Source: Bordetella genomosp. 12 (GTDB taxonomy: Bacteria; Pseudomonadota; Gammaproteobacteria; Burkholderiales; Burkholderiaceae_B). From it: a stretch of 64,000 bases of DNA. The notes below the pieces were generated by a model. It had not been told where the DNA came from. It did no database searches and saw nothing but the letters and a program-made list of their open reading frames with translations. The position numbers were made by a program, and so were the translations under genes. Shown here one piece after another: positions 27,458 through 38,528 of the stretch (its first letter is position 1; every line of letters starts with the position of its first letter). The stretch is taken from assembly GCF_002261355.1 (NCBI RefSeq), contig NZ_NEVU01000002.1:620001-684000 (forward strand), in the 5' to 3' direction.

Positions 27458-30400
27458 ATGAGGTGCGCCTTGACGAACACAAAGAAGGTCTGGTTGGGAG
27501 CGGTCGTCATCGCCGCTGCCGTGGGGCTGGGGTGGTTGGCGGGGAAAGGCCCCGCGCCGCAGGCCGTCTCGCCGCAGGCCGCTCGCCAGGCTGAGCAGAC
27601 GGTTGTCGCCACCGCGGAACGGGCCGCCACGCCGGCTGCCAGCGGCACGGCGGCCGCACCGGTGGGGCAGGCCACGGTGGGCGCGCCCGATGCCTTCGCG
27701 GCCCTGAATTGCCAGCCGCGCCAGTACAACGACAGCCTGGCCCTGGCGCTGACCTTCACGCAGCCCGTGGATCGCAAGGCCGATCTGAGCCGCTATCTGC
27801 AGGTTACCGAGCTGGGCGCATTGGGCAAGGCCGACAGCGATGAGGCCGCCAGTGTTCAGAGCCCGGCTCAGACCGGGCAGCCCGCGCCCGCCGGGCGCGC
27901 CGTGCAGGGCGGCTGGGTGGTGGGCGACAACCCCCGGGTCGTGTATTTCCCCTACGTGCAGCCGCTCAAGCGCTATGCCATCAGTGTGCGCGAAGGTTTG
28001 CCCGGCGGGCAGCCCGTGGCAGCCTTGCCGCAGGCGGCCCGTTGCGATGTCAGCACGCAGGCCATGCCGCCATCGTTCTACTTTGCCAGCCGGGGCGTCG
28101 TGCTGCCGGCCGGCCAGAACGGCGGCTTGCCGGTGGCCACGGTCAATATGCCCGAGGTCGATGTGCAGTTTCTGCGCGTGGATCCGCAGCGCGTGCCCGA
28201 GTTTTTCGACACGGTGCTGGGCGTGGGGCGCAAGACGGCCGCTGCGGACGACGAAGACGAGGCGGATCCCGACGAGGAGGACGACTGGCGTTACGCGGAA
28301 AACCGGAGCATGAAAGGCTCCGTCAGCAACTGGGATCTGGACCGCCTGAATACGCTCACCACCAGCGTCTATCAGGGCCGCTTTGTCACGGATGACAAAC
28401 CCAATCGGCGCCATGTGACTTTCCTGCCGGTCGAGCACATCAAAGAACTGCAGGAACCCGGCCTCTACATCGCCGTGATGAGCCAGCCGGGGCGTTTCCG
28501 CTACGAGTACCAGACCACCTATTTTTACGTCAGTGACATCGGCCTGCACGCGCGCCGCTATCCGGATCGCAGCGAGGCCTATGCCGTGTCCCTGAAGACC
28601 GGCCAACCTTTGTCCGGCGTGCGCATCGAACTGATCGATGGCGCGGGCAAGACGCTGGCGCAGGCAGACGCCGATGCGCAAGGCCATGTGCGGTTCGATG
28701 GTTCGCACGCCAATGCGCGGGTGATGCGCGCCACGCGCGGCAAGGAGATGACGCTGCTGGCATTGGGCGAACCGGCGCTGGATCTCTCTGAGTACGACAT
28801 TGGCGGCCACCCCGCGCGCAACAACAATCTTTTTGTCTACGCCGGGCGCAATCTCTACCGGCCGGGCGAGGATTTCCATGTCTCGGTGCTGGCGCGCGAC
28901 CCCGACGGCCGGCCGCTGGCGGCCAGTCCGCTGACCGCCACGCTGAAGAGGCCGGACGGGCGCGTTGCCCGCAGCACGTTGTGGCATCCCAAGAGCGGTC
29001 TGCCGAACTATCTGGAACAGGTCGTCAGCCTGCCATTGGACGCCCAGACCGGCACCTGGATGTTGGAGTTGCGGGTCGATCCGTCGGCCCGCCTGCCGGA
29101 CGCGAGCTGGAAGTTTCAGGTCGAGGAATTTCTGCCCGAGCGCATGAAGCTCGCTCTGGACACCGACCAGCCCGTCTTGGCGCCCGGTGAGCCGTGGACA
29201 GTAGATTTGCAGGGGGACTACCTGTATGGCGCGCCGGCGGCGGGCAATCGCGTGTTGGCCAGCTTTCAGGTCAAGCGCGACCGCGTCGCCTTGCCGCAGC
29301 AATGGCCAGGGTTTATTTTCGGTGACGTCGCCGACGATGCCCGGCGCAGTTTCGAGGAGCTGCCCGACACGGAATTGAACGAGAAAGGCAGCGGTGCGAT
29401 CAGCGTGGATCCGCAGGTCGCCGATACGCATTCGCCCATGAAAGTCCGTTTATCGGTAAGCCTGTTGGAGTCGGGCGGGCGCCCCGTGGTGCGATCCATC
29501 GAGCGCAACGTCTGGCCGGCCGATACGCTGATCGGCGTGCGCCCCTTGTTCGACCGCGACGTGACGCGGGAAGGCGCGCCAGCGGGATTCGAGGTCATTC
29601 GCGTCAACGCCGAAGGCAAGCCGCAGGCCGTCACGGGTGCTCAGGTACGGTTGTACCGGGAAGAGCGGCAATACTATTGGCGCTTCGATGATCAGCGCGG
29701 CTGGAACAGTGGCTATACCGAAACCGAAGAACTGGCCGACTCGCGCGTGATGGATATTGCGGGGCGGGCCGCGCTGACCCTGGATGTGAAGTGGGGCCGT
29801 TACCGCCTGGAGATCTCCGATCCGCAGACGGGACAAGTGGCGCGCTACCGCTTCTACGCCGGCTGGAATGCCCAGGACGCCGATGCGGTCGGCAATCGGC
29901 CCGACCGTGTGCAACTGCAGATGCAGGGGCTGCCCGCCCAGCCGGGCGACAAGGTGCGCATGACCGTCGTGCCGCCGCATGATGGCCAGGCGCTCATTAC
30001 TGTCGAGGGCGACCGCATGTTGTGGTCGCAATGGCTGCCGGTCAAGGCCACAGGGACCGAAGTCGAGATTCCGGTCAACGCCGATTGGAAGCGCCATGAT
30101 CTGTATGTGTCGGCCACGGTGTTCCGCCCGGGCAGTGAGGGCGATCGCGTCACCCCGGCGCGCGCCTTGGGGCTGGCCTATCTGCCACTGGCCAGTGGCT
30201 CGCGCAAACTTGGCGTCAGCCTAGCCGCCCCGGTCAAGGTCGAACCCGAGCGGGCCGCCACCGTGCGTGTGAAGGTCGATGGCGTGGCGGACGGTAAGGC
30301 CTACGTGACCCTCTCGGCGGTGGACGTGGGCATTCTGAATATCAATCAGTATCCCACCCCGGATCCGATGGATTTCTTTTTTGGCAAACACCGTTACGGG

Positions 30401-32662
30401 CCCGAGCTGCTCGATATGTACGGCAAGTTGATCGAGAAAATGGATGGCACGCAGGGACGCCTGAAATGGGGCGGCGACGCGGCCATGCGGGGCGACAGCC
30501 GCAGCCTGCCCAAGAAGGTCAAGCTGGTGGACTTGTTCTCGGGCGTGGTGCAGCTCGATGACAAAGGCCAGGCCGACATCAAGCTCGATGTGCCGGATTT
30601 CAATGGCACCTTGCGTCTGATGGCGGTGGCATTTTCCGCCGATCGCTACGGCAGCGCCGACGCGGAAATGACGGTGGCCGCGCCCGTGGTGGCCGAACTC
30701 AATACCCCGCGCTTCATTACGCCGGGGGATCAGGCCGCTGTGGCCCTGGACCTCACCAACCTGAGCGGCGCGACGCGGCAGTTGACCGTCAGGCTGCAAG
30801 CCCTGGATCCGCTGGCCATTGCCGACAGTACGCGTACCGTCACGCTCAAAGACAAGGAGCGCACCACCCTGCGTTTCGTCGCCAGCACGACGGGCTCTTA
30901 TGGCCTGGGCCTCATGCGTCTGCAGGTCGAGGGGGATGGACTGAGCATCACGCGTGAATCGGTGCTGCAAGTGCAGCCCGCCTACGCGGCCGAGCGCCGC
31001 GTGCGCCGCATCCGCCTGAATCCCGGCGAAGACTGGACGCCGCCTGCCGAGCTGCTGGCCAATTGGCATGCGGATTCGGTCACCGCGTCGATGACGTTGT
31101 CGAACCGGCCGCCCCTGAATGTCGGCCGGTTGGTGCAGGGGCTTCTGAACTATCCGTATGGCTGCACGGAGCAGACCATTAGCGCCACGCTGCCGTGGGT
31201 CATCATCGATGATGCGGCGGCCCAGCGTTTCAGTCTCGCGCCGCGCACGCCCGCCGAACGGCAGGACAAGATAGATGGCGCCTTGGCCCGGCTGTCCGGC
31301 ATGCGAGCGGCGACCGGTTCATACTCCTTGTGGGGCGACTCCGGCGTGCGCGATATCTGGCTGTCGGCCTATGCGCTGGGCTTCATGCAGGACGCACGGG
31401 ATCGCGGTTTCAAGGTGCCGGAGGAGAGTCTGCAACGCACGCGCCAATGGCTGCTGGAGCAATTGCAGCAAACGCCGAACAGCTTTGGCACCTGGTCGGC
31501 CAATCTGCGCAATGGCCTGGAAAGCGGCCGTATCGATAGCGGCAGCGTGGAGGTATTGCGCAACGACCATCGGCGCTTTGCCGGCCTGGCCAGCGCCGCC
31601 TTCGTGCTGGCCCGCGACGGCAAGGCGCCGCTGTCGACCGTCAGGCAGTTGTTCGACAATTATGGCGATCGGGCGCGCTCGCCGCTGCCGCTCATTCAGC
31701 TTGCGGTGGCCTTCAAACTGCTGGGCGACGAAGGCCGCATGAAAGCCGCGCTGGAGCAGGGCATGACGCGGGCCTACGGCATTACGCGCCGGGGTTCCGG
31801 ATACTACGAAGACTGGCTGGGCGATTACGGCAGCAGCGTGCGCGATTATGCCCAGGCGTACGCACTGGTCGGGCAATATGGCCTGAAAGATCCGCGCAGC
31901 GAGAATCTGCTGGAGCAGACAGCGGCCCGATTGGGAAATCGTTCCTATCTTTCGACGCAGGAGCGTATGGCTTTGCTGTTGGCGGCCAATGCCGCCGGCG
32001 GCGACCGCGCCACGCCGTGGCAGGCCAATCTGCAGCAGGGCGGGGGCAGCCGCAACCTGTCCAGCGACCAGGACCAGACCCTGGAAATCAGCGCGGGCGC
32101 GGTGGCCGCCACGCAGTTGCGCAACACCGGGAATCAGTCGCTGTTCGTGGAGTTCGACGCGCAAGGCACGCCCAAAACGGCGCCCGCGCCGCGCAAGGAT
32201 GTCATTACCTTGCAGCGAAGCTGGTATCGCCCCGACGGCAGCCCATGGGATGGCGGTCTGTTGCAGACGGGCGATATGCTGGTCGTGAGAATCCAGGCCG
32301 ATGCGACCCAGTACGTACCCGATGCCTTGATCGTGGACCGGGTGCCGGCGGGCTTCGAGGTTGAGAACCTCAATCTCGCACAGAGCCCGGCCATGCAGGA
32401 TTGGCAGATCGGCGGACGCCGGGTGGCCGACGCCATGGCCAATCCCAGCGTCAAACACCGCGAGTTCCGTGACGACCGCTACGTGGCAGCGGCCAGCCTG
32501 GGACGAGGCAAGGTCGACATTTTCTATCTGGCACGCGTGGTGACGCCCGGCCGCTACAGTGTTCCTTCGGTTGTGGCCGAGGATATGTATCGACCCGAGC
32601 TGCGTGGTGTGGGCGATACATGGAGCAGCATCGAGATCCGCGACCGTCAGCCGCGCCGGTGA
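27458..32662 (+). CDS. Bacterial alpha-2-macroglobulin (YfhM/ECAM type)
   Basis: 1734-residue periplasmic protease-trap protein. An N-terminal hydrophobic signal-anchor (about residues 10-28) has no lipobox cysteine, unlike E. coli YfhM, so anchoring by the membrane helix is likely. Macroglobulin-like beta domains fill the first 1200 residues. The thioester motif CTEQ is intact at 1236-1239 (YPYGCTEQTISATLPW), followed by a helical complement-type domain. Such proteins are thought to trap foreign proteases beside PbpC, which repairs the wall; pbpC follows with overlapping reading frames. Confidence 0.93.
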   Translation: MRCALTNTKKVWLGAVVIAAAVGLGWLAGKGPAPQAVSPQAARQAEQTVVATAERAATPAASGTAAAPVGQATVGAPDAFAALNCQPRQYNDSLALALTFTQPVDRKADLSRYLQVTELGALGKADSDEAASVQSPAQTGQPAPAGRAVQGGWVVGDNPRVVYFPYVQPLKRYAISVREGLPGGQPVAALPQAARCDVSTQAMPPSFYFASRGVVLPAGQNGGLPVATVNMPEVDVQFLRVDPQRVPEFFDTVLGVGRKTAAADDEDEADPDEEDDWRYAENRSMKGSVSNWDLDRLNTLTTSVYQGRFVTDDKPNRRHVTFLPVEHIKELQEPGLYIAVMSQPGRFRYEYQTTYFYVSDIGLHARRYPDRSEAYAVSLKTGQPLSGVRIELIDGAGKTLAQADADAQGHVRFDGSHANARVMRATRGKEMTLLALGEPALDLSEYDIGGHPARNNNLFVYAGRNLYRPGEDFHVSVLARDPDGRPLAASPLTATLKRPDGRVARSTLWHPKSGLPNYLEQVVSLPLDAQTGTWMLELRVDPSARLPDASWKFQVEEFLPERMKLALDTDQPVLAPGEPWTVDLQGDYLYGAPAAGNRVLASFQVKRDRVALPQQWPGFIFGDVADDARRSFEELPDTELNEKGSGAISVDPQVADTHSPMKVRLSVSLLESGGRPVVRSIERNVWPADTLIGVRPLFDRDVTREGAPAGFEVIRVNAEGKPQAVTGAQVRLYREERQYYWRFDDQRGWNSGYTETEELADSRVMDIAGRAALTLDVKWGRYRLEISDPQTGQVARYRFYAGWNAQDADAVGNRPDRVQLQMQGLPAQPGDKVRMTVVPPHDGQALITVEGDRMLWSQWLPVKATGTEVEIPVNADWKRHDLYVSATVFRPGSEGDRVTPARALGLAYLPLASGSRKLGVSLAAPVKVEPERAATVRVKVDGVADGKAYVTLSAVDVGILNINQYPTPDPMDFFFGKHRYGPELLDMYGKLIEKMDGTQGRLKWGGDAAMRGDSRSLPKKVKLVDLFSGVVQLDDKGQADIKLDVPDFNGTLRLMAVAFSADRYGSADAEMTVAAPVVAELNTPRFITPGDQAAVALDLTNLSGATRQLTVRLQALDPLAIADSTRTVTLKDKERTTLRFVASTTGSYGLGLMRLQVEGDGLSITRESVLQVQPAYAAERRVRRIRLNPGEDWTPPAELLANWHADSVTASMTLSNRPPLNVGRLVQGLLNYPYGCTEQTISATLPWVIIDDAAAQRFSLAPRTPAERQDKIDGALARLSGMRAATGSYSLWGDSGVRDIWLSAYALGFMQDARDRGFKVPEESLQRTRQWLLEQLQQTPNSFGTWSANLRNGLESGRIDSGSVEVLRNDHRRFAGLASAAFVLARDGKAPLSTVRQLFDNYGDRARSPLPLIQLAVAFKLLGDEGRMKAALEQGMTRAYGITRRGSGYYEDWLGDYGSSVRDYAQAYALVGQYGLKDPRSENLLEQTAARLGNRSYLSTQERMALLLAANAAGGDRATPWQANLQQGGGSRNLSSDQDQTLEISAGAVAATQLRNTGNQSLFVEFDAQGTPKTAPAPRKDVITLQRSWYRPDGSPWDGGLLQTGDMLVVRIQADATQYVPDALIVDRVPAGFEVENLNLAQSPAMQDWQIGGRRVADAMANPSVKHREFRDDRYVAAASLGRGKVDIFYLARVVTPGRYSVPSVVAEDMYRPELRGVGDTWSSIEIRDRQPRR

Positions 32663-34812
32663 CGCGGCGCAGGCGCCTGGCTCTGGCGGGCGCCTTCCTG
32701 CTGGCCCTGCCGCTGCTGGTTCTATTTGTGTTGGACCGTGCATGGCCTTTGCCGCCGCCGGGGACGGCCGGCGCGCGGGTGGTGGTCGCCAGCGATGGCA
32801 CGCCTTTGCGTACCTACCCCAGCCGTGACGGTGTGTGGCGTTATCCGGTGTCACCGGATAACGTGTCGCCGCGTTATGTGCAGACTTTGCTGTCGTACGA
32901 GGATCGCTGGTTCTACTGGCATCCCGGCGTCAATCCTTGGGCCATGGTGCGCGCCGGCTGGCAATGGGTGCGCCACGGCCGCATCGTTTCCGGCGGCTCG
33001 ACCCTCACCATGCAGGTGGCCCGCATGCTCGATCCGGCGCTGGCCGGACAGCCCTCGCGCAGCCTGCGCGCCAAGTTGCGCCAGGTCTGGCGTGCGGTGC
33101 AGTTGGAGATGCACTACAGCAAGGATGAAATCCTCGCTATGTATCTGGCGCACGCACCCATGGGCGGCATCGTCGAAGGCGTGGAGATGGGGGCACGGCT
33201 GTGGTTGGGCAAATCCGCGCGCGACCTCAGCGATGCCGAGGCCGCCTTGCTCACGGCGCTGCCGCAGGCCCCGTCGAGGCTACGGCCCGACCGGCATCCG
33301 GAAGCGGCCAGGACGGCGCGCGATAAAGTCCTGGCGCGCATGCAGGCGCTGGGGGTGTGGTCGGCGGGCCGCGTGGCCGATGCGCGCATCGAGAATGTGG
33401 TCGCCCCGCCGCTGCGGGCCCGCTGGCTGGCGCCGCTGGCCGCGCAGCGCCTGCTGCTTGCCCGGCCGGGCACCGAGGCGGTGGTGACCAGCACGCTCGA
33501 TGCAGACATGCAGGCCACCGTCGAGCGCATGCTGCTCGACCGCGTGGACAGTCTGCCGCCCAAGGTGTCCATGGCCGTACTGGTCATGGACAACGACAGC
33601 CTCGAGATCAAAGCCTATGCGGGCTCCGCGGATTTTTCCGATGACAGCCGGTATGCGCATGTCGACATGGTGCGCGCGATACGTTCGCCCGGATCCACGC
33701 TCAAACCGTTTCTATACGCCCAGGCGCTCGATGACGGGCTCGTGCATTCCGAAAGCCTGCTCATGGACGTTCCGATGTCATTCGGCGGCTACGCGCCAGG
33801 CAATTTCCAGGCCTCGTTTTCCGGACCAGTCAGTGTGTCCCAGGCCTTGCAGCGGTCCTTGAATGTGCCTGCGGTCGATTTGCTGGATCGGGTAGGGCCG
33901 GCGCGCTTTGCGTCGGCCATGCTCAACGCCGGTGTGCAGTTGCGCATGCCGGCCGGCGCGGCGCCCAATCTGAGCCTGATCCTCGGCGGCGCGGGGACCA
34001 ATCTGCAGGAGCTGGTGGGGGCTTATCGCGCCCTGGCGCGCGACGGGCTGGCCGGCCAGCCGCGCCTGAGCCCGCAGGATGCCCGCCGCGAGAGCCGCGC
34101 CATGAGCGCGGGGGCGGCCTGGATCGTGCGCGACATTCTGGAAAGCGGCGGCCATCCCGAGCGGCCCTTGTTCCAGCAGGCGGCGGCCGGACGCGCCCTG
34201 GCCTGGAAAACCGGCACCAGTTTCGGGTTTCGCGACGCGTGGGCCATCGGCGTGACGGACCAGTGGACGTTGGGCGTATGGGTGGGGCGGCCGGACGGCA
34301 CGCCCAACCCGGGGTTTTTTGGCGCCAATATTGCGGCGCCCTTGTTGCGCGATGTGGTGTCGGCCCTGCCGGCGGGCCCGCCCAGGGCGCGGCTGCGGCC
34401 GGAATCGGTGCGCGCGGTGGTGTCGTGCTGGCCCTTGGGATGGCGCCGGGAGAGCGCGCCTGGCGGCGTTTGCCCGCAACAGCGACCGGCCTGGGCCTTG
34501 AATGATACGGTTCCGCCCTCATTTACCGAATATGCCAACGTGGCAGGCGGCCCCATTCGTATCGAGGGCGTCGCCCAGGGATCGGTGCTGCGGCCCGTCC
34601 CTGGCGCACGCGTCGTCGCACTGGATCTGGCCCTGGCAGGCGCCCAAGGTCAGGTATGGTGGATGTTGAATGGTAAGTTATATCGTCATGCCGAGGCGGC
34701 CGAAAGGCAGGGATTGTCCCTGGCGCGCAATGGGCGCTACCACCTCACCGTGATGGACGAAGCCGGGCGATACACTGACCTGGAATTTGAAATCGCTGGC
34801 GTTACGCCCTGA
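32620..34812 (+). CDS. pbpC: Penicillin-binding protein 1C
   Basis: 730-residue class A PBP. A membrane anchor (about 19-40) precedes the glycosyltransferase domain with YEDRWFYWHPGVNP and GGSTLTMQVARMLDP. The transpeptidase has the SxxK motif at S359-K362 (SPGSTLKPF), SLN in LQRSLNVPAV and KTG in AWKTGTSFGF. A C-terminal beta domain follows, as in E. coli PbpC. The ATG at 32620 overlaps the macroglobulin gene by 43 bp; a GTG at 32659 giving a GTGA overlap is an equal alternative. Confidence 0.93.
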   Translation: MEQHRDPRPSAAPVTRRRRLALAGAFLLALPLLVLFVLDRAWPLPPPGTAGARVVVASDGTPLRTYPSRDGVWRYPVSPDNVSPRYVQTLLSYEDRWFYWHPGVNPWAMVRAGWQWVRHGRIVSGGSTLTMQVARMLDPALAGQPSRSLRAKLRQVWRAVQLEMHYSKDEILAMYLAHAPMGGIVEGVEMGARLWLGKSARDLSDAEAALLTALPQAPSRLRPDRHPEAARTARDKVLARMQALGVWSAGRVADARIENVVAPPLRARWLAPLAAQRLLLARPGTEAVVTSTLDADMQATVERMLLDRVDSLPPKVSMAVLVMDNDSLEIKAYAGSADFSDDSRYAHVDMVRAIRSPGSTLKPFLYAQALDDGLVHSESLLMDVPMSFGGYAPGNFQASFSGPVSVSQALQRSLNVPAVDLLDRVGPARFASAMLNAGVQLRMPAGAAPNLSLILGGAGTNLQELVGAYRALARDGLAGQPRLSPQDARRESRAMSAGAAWIVRDILESGGHPERPLFQQAAAGRALAWKTGTSFGFRDAWAIGVTDQWTLGVWVGRPDGTPNPGFFGANIAAPLLRDVVSALPAGPPRARLRPESVRAVVSCWPLGWRRESAPGGVCPQQRPAWALNDTVPPSFTEYANVAGGPIRIEGVAQGSVLRPVPGARVVALDLALAGAQGQVWWMLNGKLYRHAEAAERQGLSLARNGRYHLTVMDEAGRYTDLEFEIAGVTP

Positions 34813-34865
34813 TCGGCATAGAATACGAAGCGTGTACCTGCCGCTTCGTGCGTTACGGAGGAAGC

Positions 34866-37175
34866 GTGATTTCCCAAGAGCTTGAAGTCAGCCTGCATAT
34901 GGCGTTCGTCGAGGCCCGTTCGGCTCGGCATGAATTCATTACTGTCGAGCATTTATTGCTGTCGTTGCTGGACAACGCCTCGGCTGTCGAGGTGTTGCGC
35001 GCCTGCGCGGCCAATCTGGACGATTTGCGCCGTAATCTGCGCCAATTCGTTACTGAAAACACGCCTGTCATTCCCAGCGGGGCCGAGGTGGATACCCAGC
35101 CGACCTTGGGTTTCCAGCGCGTGATTCAGCGCGCGATCATGCACGTTTCGGCCGGCGGCACGGGTAAAAAGCCCGTGACCGGCGCCAATGTGTTGGTGGC
35201 CATTTTTGGCGAAAAAGACTCGCATGCCGTTTACTACCTGCAGCAGCAGGGCGTCACGCGGCTGGACGTGGTCAATTTCCTGTCGCATGGCATTACCAAG
35301 CAGCCCCAGGAAGAGCCGTCGTCCGTGCAGAAAGAACAGCAGAGTCCGGGCGAGGAGGGCGGCGAAACCCGCCAGTCGCCGCTCGATCAATACGCCACCG
35401 ATCTGAATGCCGCCGCGCTTGCCGGCCGCATCGATCCGCTCATCGGCCGCGAGCATGAGGTCGAGCGTGTGATCCAGGTCCTGTGCCGCCGCCGCAAGAA
35501 CAATCCCTTGCTCGTGGGCGAGGCCGGTGTCGGCAAGACGGCGATCGCCGAGGGCCTGGCCTGGCGTATCACCCGTGGCGAGGTGCCCGAGATCCTGCAG
35601 GCCGCGCAAGTCTATTCGCTGGACATGGGCGCGTTGCTGGCCGGCACCAAGTACCGCGGTGATTTCGAGCAGCGCCTCAAGGGCGTGCTCAAGCAGATCC
35701 GCGGCAATCCGAATGCGGTGCTCTTCATCGACGAGATTCACACCCTGATCGGTGCCGGGTCGGCCTCGGGCGGCACGCTGGATGCCTCCAATCTGCTCAA
35801 GCCGGCCCTGTCTTCCGGGCAGCTCAAGTGCATTGGCGCGACCACCTATACCGAATACCGCGGCGTCTTCGAGAAAGACCATGCGCTGTCGCGCCGCTTC
35901 CAGAAAATCGATGTGCCCGAGCCCAGCGTCGAGCAGACCGTGCAGATCCTGCGTGGCCTCAAGAGCCGCTTCGAAGAGCACCATAGCGTGCGTTATTCGG
36001 CGGCTGCCCTGAGCGCCGCGGCCGAGCTGTCGGCGCGTTATATCAATGACCGCCACCTGCCGGACAAGGCAATCGACGTGATCGACGAGGCGGGCGCCGC
36101 CCAGCGCTTGCTGCCGCGCTCGCGGCAAAAGAAAGTCATCGGCAAGGCCGAGATCGAGGCCATCGTCTCCAAGATTGCGCGGATTCCGCCGCAATCGGTC
36201 TCCAATGACGATCGCAGCAAGCTCGCGACGCTGGATCGCGACCTCAAAACGGTGGTCTTTGGTCAGGATCAGGCCATCGACGCGCTGGCCGCGGCCATCA
36301 AGATGGCCCGCTCCGGCTTGGGCAAGCCCGACAAACCCATCGGCGCCTTCCTGTTCTCCGGGCCGACCGGCGTGGGCAAGACCGAGGTGGCGCGGCAGTT
36401 GGCCTTCACCCTCGGGGTGGAGTTGCTGCGCTTTGACATGTCCGAGTACATGGAGCGCCATGCCGTGTCGCGCCTGATCGGCGCGCCGCCCGGATATGTG
36501 GGGTTCGATCAGGGCGGCCTGCTGACCGAGGCCATCACCAAGCAGCCGCATTGCGTGCTGCTGCTTGATGAAATCGAAAAAGCCCATCCGGATATCTTCA
36601 ATATCCTGCTTCAGGTGATGGATCACGGCACGTTGACGGACAACAATGGCCGCAAGGCCGACTTCCGTAACGTCATTCTCATCATGACGACCAACGCCGG
36701 TGCCGAGACCTTGAACCGCGCGGCGATCGGATTCACCAACACGCGGGTGGTCGGCGATGAAATGGCCGAAATCCGCCGGATGTTCACGCCCGAGTTCCGC
36801 AATCGCCTGGATGCCATCATCCCGTTTGCGGCGCTGGATCGCGAGATCATTCTGCGCGTGGTCGACAAGTTCCTCATGCAGCTCGAAGATCAGTTGCACG
36901 AGCGCCGTGTCGAGGCGGTGTTCACCGAGAAGCTGCGCGATTATCTGGCCAAGAACGGCTTCGACCCGCTCATGGGCGCGCGGCCCATGCAGCGGCTCAT
37001 CCAGGACACCATCCGCCGTGCCTTGGCCGATGAGTTGCTGTTCGGGCGCCTGGTCGATGGCGGCAACGTCACGGTCGACCTCGATGCCGAGGGCAAGGTG
37101 GTGCTGTCTTTCGACGATGCGGCCAAGCCGTCAGCCAGCCCGAAGGACAAGCCGGAAGTGGAGCTGGTCGACTGA
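34866..37175 (+). CDS. clpA: ATP-dependent Clp protease ATP-binding subunit ClpA
   Basis: 769-residue AAA+ unfoldase. The N domain (1 to about 143) binds ClpS. The first AAA module has Walker A GEAGVGKT (218-225) and the second has GPTGVGKT (499-506). A pore loop GAPPGYVG and the ClpP-docking IGF loop (AAIGFTN) are visible. The GTG start has GGAGG 4 bases upstream, whereas the open frame extends only six codons further. It degrades proteins with ClpP. clpS lies far upstream, beyond pbpC. Confidence 0.96.
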   Translation: MISQELEVSLHMAFVEARSARHEFITVEHLLLSLLDNASAVEVLRACAANLDDLRRNLRQFVTENTPVIPSGAEVDTQPTLGFQRVIQRAIMHVSAGGTGKKPVTGANVLVAIFGEKDSHAVYYLQQQGVTRLDVVNFLSHGITKQPQEEPSSVQKEQQSPGEEGGETRQSPLDQYATDLNAAALAGRIDPLIGREHEVERVIQVLCRRRKNNPLLVGEAGVGKTAIAEGLAWRITRGEVPEILQAAQVYSLDMGALLAGTKYRGDFEQRLKGVLKQIRGNPNAVLFIDEIHTLIGAGSASGGTLDASNLLKPALSSGQLKCIGATTYTEYRGVFEKDHALSRRFQKIDVPEPSVEQTVQILRGLKSRFEEHHSVRYSAAALSAAAELSARYINDRHLPDKAIDVIDEAGAAQRLLPRSRQKKVIGKAEIEAIVSKIARIPPQSVSNDDRSKLATLDRDLKTVVFGQDQAIDALAAAIKMARSGLGKPDKPIGAFLFSGPTGVGKTEVARQLAFTLGVELLRFDMSEYMERHAVSRLIGAPPGYVGFDQGGLLTEAITKQPHCVLLLDEIEKAHPDIFNILLQVMDHGTLTDNNGRKADFRNVILIMTTNAGAETLNRAAIGFTNTRVVGDEMAEIRRMFTPEFRNRLDAIIPFAALDREIILRVVDKFLMQLEDQLHERRVEAVFTEKLRDYLAKNGFDPLMGARPMQRLIQDTIRRALADELLFGRLVDGGNVTVDLDAEGKVVLSFDDAAKPSASPKDKPEVELVD

Positions 37176-37198
37176 TGCCAACTGTCTAAGGTTCCTGC

Positions 37199-38503
37199 TT
37201 GGAACGCCACTCTCTTATCGCCTGCGAGCACTGTGCCAGCGTTTATCGCTGGCACAGTCTTGATCCGGGCGAGGCGGCTGCCTGCGAACGTTGTGGCTCC
37301 ACCCTGTGGCGCTACAGCGGGCTGACGCTATCGAGCTGGCTGGCGCTGGCCATCACGGGCCTGCTGCTGTTCGGCGTGGCCAATTTCTACCCTGTGGCCG
37401 CGTTGTCGGTGCAGGGGATGACGAGCGAGGCCACGCTGCTGGACGCCGTGGCGATCACCTGGCGTCAAGGGCACTACATCGTGGCGATCATGACCGGCAC
37501 CGTCGGGTTCGTGATCCCGCTGATGCAGTTGTGCGTGCTGCTCTGGATGCTCGGGCCGCTGGCCAGCGGCCGACTGCCCTTCGGGTTTGCTACCGTGGTG
37601 CGTCTGCTGGGTCTGCTGCGGCCTTGGAGCATGGTGCAGGTCTTTTTGCTGGGTGTGCTCGTTTCGGTGGTCAAGCTGGCGGGCATGGCGTCGGTCGAAC
37701 CTCGGGTGGGTCTGTTTGCCTTCGGCGCGCTGACGGTGTTTCTCACCATGCTCAGCCGGCTGGCGCCACCGGTCATCTGGCGCCTGGCCGAGCGCGCCGG
37801 CCTGGTGCCGGTGCATATTCCTCCGATGGAAGCCGATACCGTCCTGACGGGCTGCCATGTCTGCGGGCAGGTGCAGGCCTTGGACGAGGCCGATGACGCC
37901 GAAACCACCCATCATTGCCATCGTTGCGACGCGGTGCTGCACTATCGCAAGCCCGATACCCTGGCGCGCACCTGGGCGCTGCTGATTGCCGCGGTGGTGT
38001 TCTACATCCCGGCCAATGTGTTGCCCGTCATGCGCGTGAGTTCCATCGCCGGCGAGAGCTCGCATACGATCCTGGGCGGCGTGGTCGAGCTGTGGGCCAT
38101 GGGCTCCTGGGATATCGCTCTCATCGTCTTTATCGCCAGCGTGGTGGTGCCGCTCACCAAGCTCGTATCGCTGGGGTTTCTGGCGCTCACCTTGCAATGG
38201 CGCAGCGGGACCAACTTGCGGCAGCGTACGCGTCTCTATCAAATGGTAGAGTTCATCGGGCAATGGTCGATGCTCGACGTTTTCGTGGTTATCATTCTGG
38301 CGGCGCTGGCCGATTTCCAGGGTTTGATGGAGATCAGCGCGGGGGCGGGCGCCGCTTCTTTCGGCATGGTGGTTGTCCTGACCATGCTGGCGGCGATGAG
38401 TTTTGATTTGCGCCGCGCCTGGGATTACGAAAACGAGTCGGAGTGGGACGCCGATCACCCCGCAGCCGCCACCGAGTGCGCGCGGGTAGTTCCTGAACAA
38501 TAA
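37199..38503 (+). CDS. pqiA: Paraquat-inducible protein A (PqiA/YebS family)
   Basis: 434-residue inner-membrane protein with two PqiA repeats. Each starts with a zinc-ribbon-like pair of CxxC motifs (CEHC..CERC near 9-31, and CHVC..CHRC near 220-243) followed by four membrane helices. It works with the MCE protein PqiB in lipid traffic between the membranes. The start is TTG at 37199, because no ATG or GTG precedes the first zinc motif in frame. It is first of the pqiABC operon, 23 bp after clpA. Confidence 0.88.
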   Translation: MERHSLIACEHCASVYRWHSLDPGEAAACERCGSTLWRYSGLTLSSWLALAITGLLLFGVANFYPVAALSVQGMTSEATLLDAVAITWRQGHYIVAIMTGTVGFVIPLMQLCVLLWMLGPLASGRLPFGFATVVRLLGLLRPWSMVQVFLLGVLVSVVKLAGMASVEPRVGLFAFGALTVFLTMLSRLAPPVIWRLAERAGLVPVHIPPMEADTVLTGCHVCGQVQALDEADDAETTHHCHRCDAVLHYRKPDTLARTWALLIAAVVFYIPANVLPVMRVSSIAGESSHTILGGVVELWAMGSWDIALIVFIASVVVPLTKLVSLGFLALTLQWRSGTNLRQRTRLYQMVEFIGQWSMLDVFVVIILAALADFQGLMEISAGAGAASFGMVVVLTMLAAMSFDLRRAWDYENESEWDADHPAAATECARVVPEQ

Positions 38504-38528
38504 GCTCCATTACAAGGAAGCGCACGAT

